Assembly: GCA_026182355.1 (NCBI GenBank)
Contig: JAPFBL010000534.1
Location: forward strand, 52,501 to 116,500
Length of the DNA: 64,000 nucleotides
Source of the DNA: Hermatobates lingyangjiaoensis
Lineage: Eukaryota; Arthropoda; Insecta; Hemiptera; Hermatobatidae
Reading direction: 5' to 3'
The translations under genes were made by a program, and so were the position numbers. The notes below the pieces were generated by a model that searched no databases, was not told where the DNA came from, and saw only the letters and a list, made by a program, of their open reading frames with translations. Every line of letters begins with the position of its first letter. Position 1 is the stretch's first letter. This document shows, one piece after another, positions 63,379 through 64,000 of the stretch.

Positions 63379-63518
63379 TTGGAGAGAGCAGAGGGAGACG
63401 CAAAGGAAACAGCGAAGTTGAAAAGTTGAATTTGACTTGGTTGAGGAGTAGCCCGGAGTCGATGAGGAAGAAAGCGGAAGCAGCACTCCGCGAGTTGGAG
63501 GGAACAGTGCAGACCCAG
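63379..63518 (+). CDS. Exon 18: helical exon with repeated splice donor
   Basis: Acceptor GATACAG|TT, donor CCCAG|GTATTT. It takes 2 nt and ends in phase 0. It encodes GESRGRRKGNSEVEKLNLTW, then LRSSPESMRKKAEAALRELE GTVQTQ. Basic, probably alpha-helical. Whether this is the last exon is unknown. Confidence 0.65.
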
Positions 63519-63862
63519 GTATTTGTGAATCTATTCAAAACCCGCGAGTTGGAGGGAACAGTACAGACCCAGGTATTTGTCGAATCTATTCAAAACCCGC
63601 GAGTTAGAGGGAACAGTGCAGTCCCAGGTATTTGTCAAATCTATTCAAAATCCGCGAGTCGGAGGGAACAGTGCGGTCCCAGGTATTTTTCGAATCTATT
63701 CAAAACCCGCGAGTTGGAGAGAACAGTGCAGACCCAGGTATTTGTCGAATCTATTCAAAACCTGCGAGTTAGAGGGAACAGTGCAGTCCCAGGTATTTGT
63801 CAAATGTACTCAAAACCCGCGAGTTAGAGGGAACAGTGCAGACCCAGGTATTTGTCAAAATA
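63484..63862 (+). repeat. Tandem array of exon 18's end with splice donor, 55-bp unit, seven donors
   Basis: CGCGAGTTGGAGGGAACAGT, CAGACCCAG|GTATTTGT and ATCTATTCAAAACC repeat. Donor G positions: 63519, 63573, 63628, 63683, 63738, 63793, 63848. The first step is 54 bp (in frame, no stop), the rest 55 bp. Confidence 0.95.
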
Positions 63863-64000
63863 TTGAAGTATTGAAGACTCCCAATAGTAGGAATCAAGCC
63901 AGGTAATGTGGTTCCCCTCAGTAAAATGGGTGCCAATAATAATGACCACAATTCCCGCTCTGAGGACACCACAAAAGGTGATATGTGAATGTACTTGTAA
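63863..64000. other. Right edge, no supported feature
   Basis: GGTGCCAATAATAATGACCAC and similar; nothing I can assign. Confidence 0.3.

Larger units (their letters stand above)
9175..63518 (+). other. Overall model: 18-exon zinc-finger gene spanning the window
   Basis: Eighteen exon candidates in one orientation, each with AG acceptor and GT donor, join with matching codon phase: 9175-10944, 14529-14716, 17911-18038, 20570-20788, 23375-23487, 27418-29115, 29996-30148, 34281-34385, 38899-39199, 41304-41357, 41701-41872, 42786-42890, 49760-49900, 51512-51618, 53786-53872, 56458-56538, 60643-60744, 63379-63518. Three zinc fingers are reconstituted across introns (exons 3/4, 13/14, 15/16), which is strong independent support. 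The product would be a large nuclear protein with 12-13 fingers, an AT-hook and a long charged helix. The 5' end lies outside the window because the first exon begins at an acceptor. I do not recognise an orthologue. DNA or chromatin binding is inferred from the domains. Confidence 0.8.

Overview
The window looks like nuclear DNA of an invertebrate animal. It is AT-rich, with GT-AG introns of several kilobases and a heavy load of transposon relics: Penelope-like, R1/I-type LINE, tRNA-derived SINE, hAT, Merlin and mariner-like. Micro- and minisatellites are abundant. There is no prokaryotic-style gene packing. I cannot name the species.

One protein-coding gene on the + strand explains essentially all the convincing coding sequence. 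I can trace 18 exons from 9175 to 63518 (about 5.66 kb, roughly 1,890 codons). The codon phase fits at every one of the 17 joins, given one 1-nt frameshift in exon 4. The product carries 12-13 widely spaced zinc fingers: seven in the first exon, then single fingers, three of which are split across introns. One 566-codon exon holds an AT-hook and a very long charged Lys/Arg/Glu helix. The gene appears to enter the window from the left (the first exon starts at an acceptor) and may continue to the right. It is probably a nuclear DNA-binding protein; I do not recognise an orthologue.

Introns and flanks are dominated by snap-back (inverted) repeats, more than 35 of them from at least ten unrelated families, nearly always bounded by (TA)n. 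Most carry, near the hairpin centre, a motif with the layout of a hammerhead ribozyme: CUGANGA, one extra nucleotide, a stem-loop, GAA, a short palindrome ending in U, then a non-G base. One family (58277-58990) is joined to a GIY-YIG endonuclease reading frame of Penelope-like elements. Other copies carry a recurrent N-terminal reading-frame fragment. I read the whole set as truncated Penelope-like elements with inverted ends. This is the most interesting system in the window.

Layout: 1-9174, snap-back elements and relics; 9175-14716, exons 1-2 around a cluster of long inverted Penelope-like copies; 14745-17250, purine-rich array with an embedded LINE end; 17911-23487, exons 3-5 and a second purine array; 23800-27281, LINE, hAT and Merlin relics; 27418-30148, exons 6-7; 30530-38600, dense foldbacks including a 1-kb one; 38899-42890, exons 9-12 with a 139-bp minisatellite holding an intact-ended hAT; 43500-49680, more Penelope-like and hAT relics and GA arrays; 49760-53872, exons 13-15 and a CT array; 54019-60505, minisatellites, SINE, exon 16, the endonuclease fragment and a 20-bp array; 60643-63860, exons 17-18, the latter ending in a ladder of seven copied splice donors.
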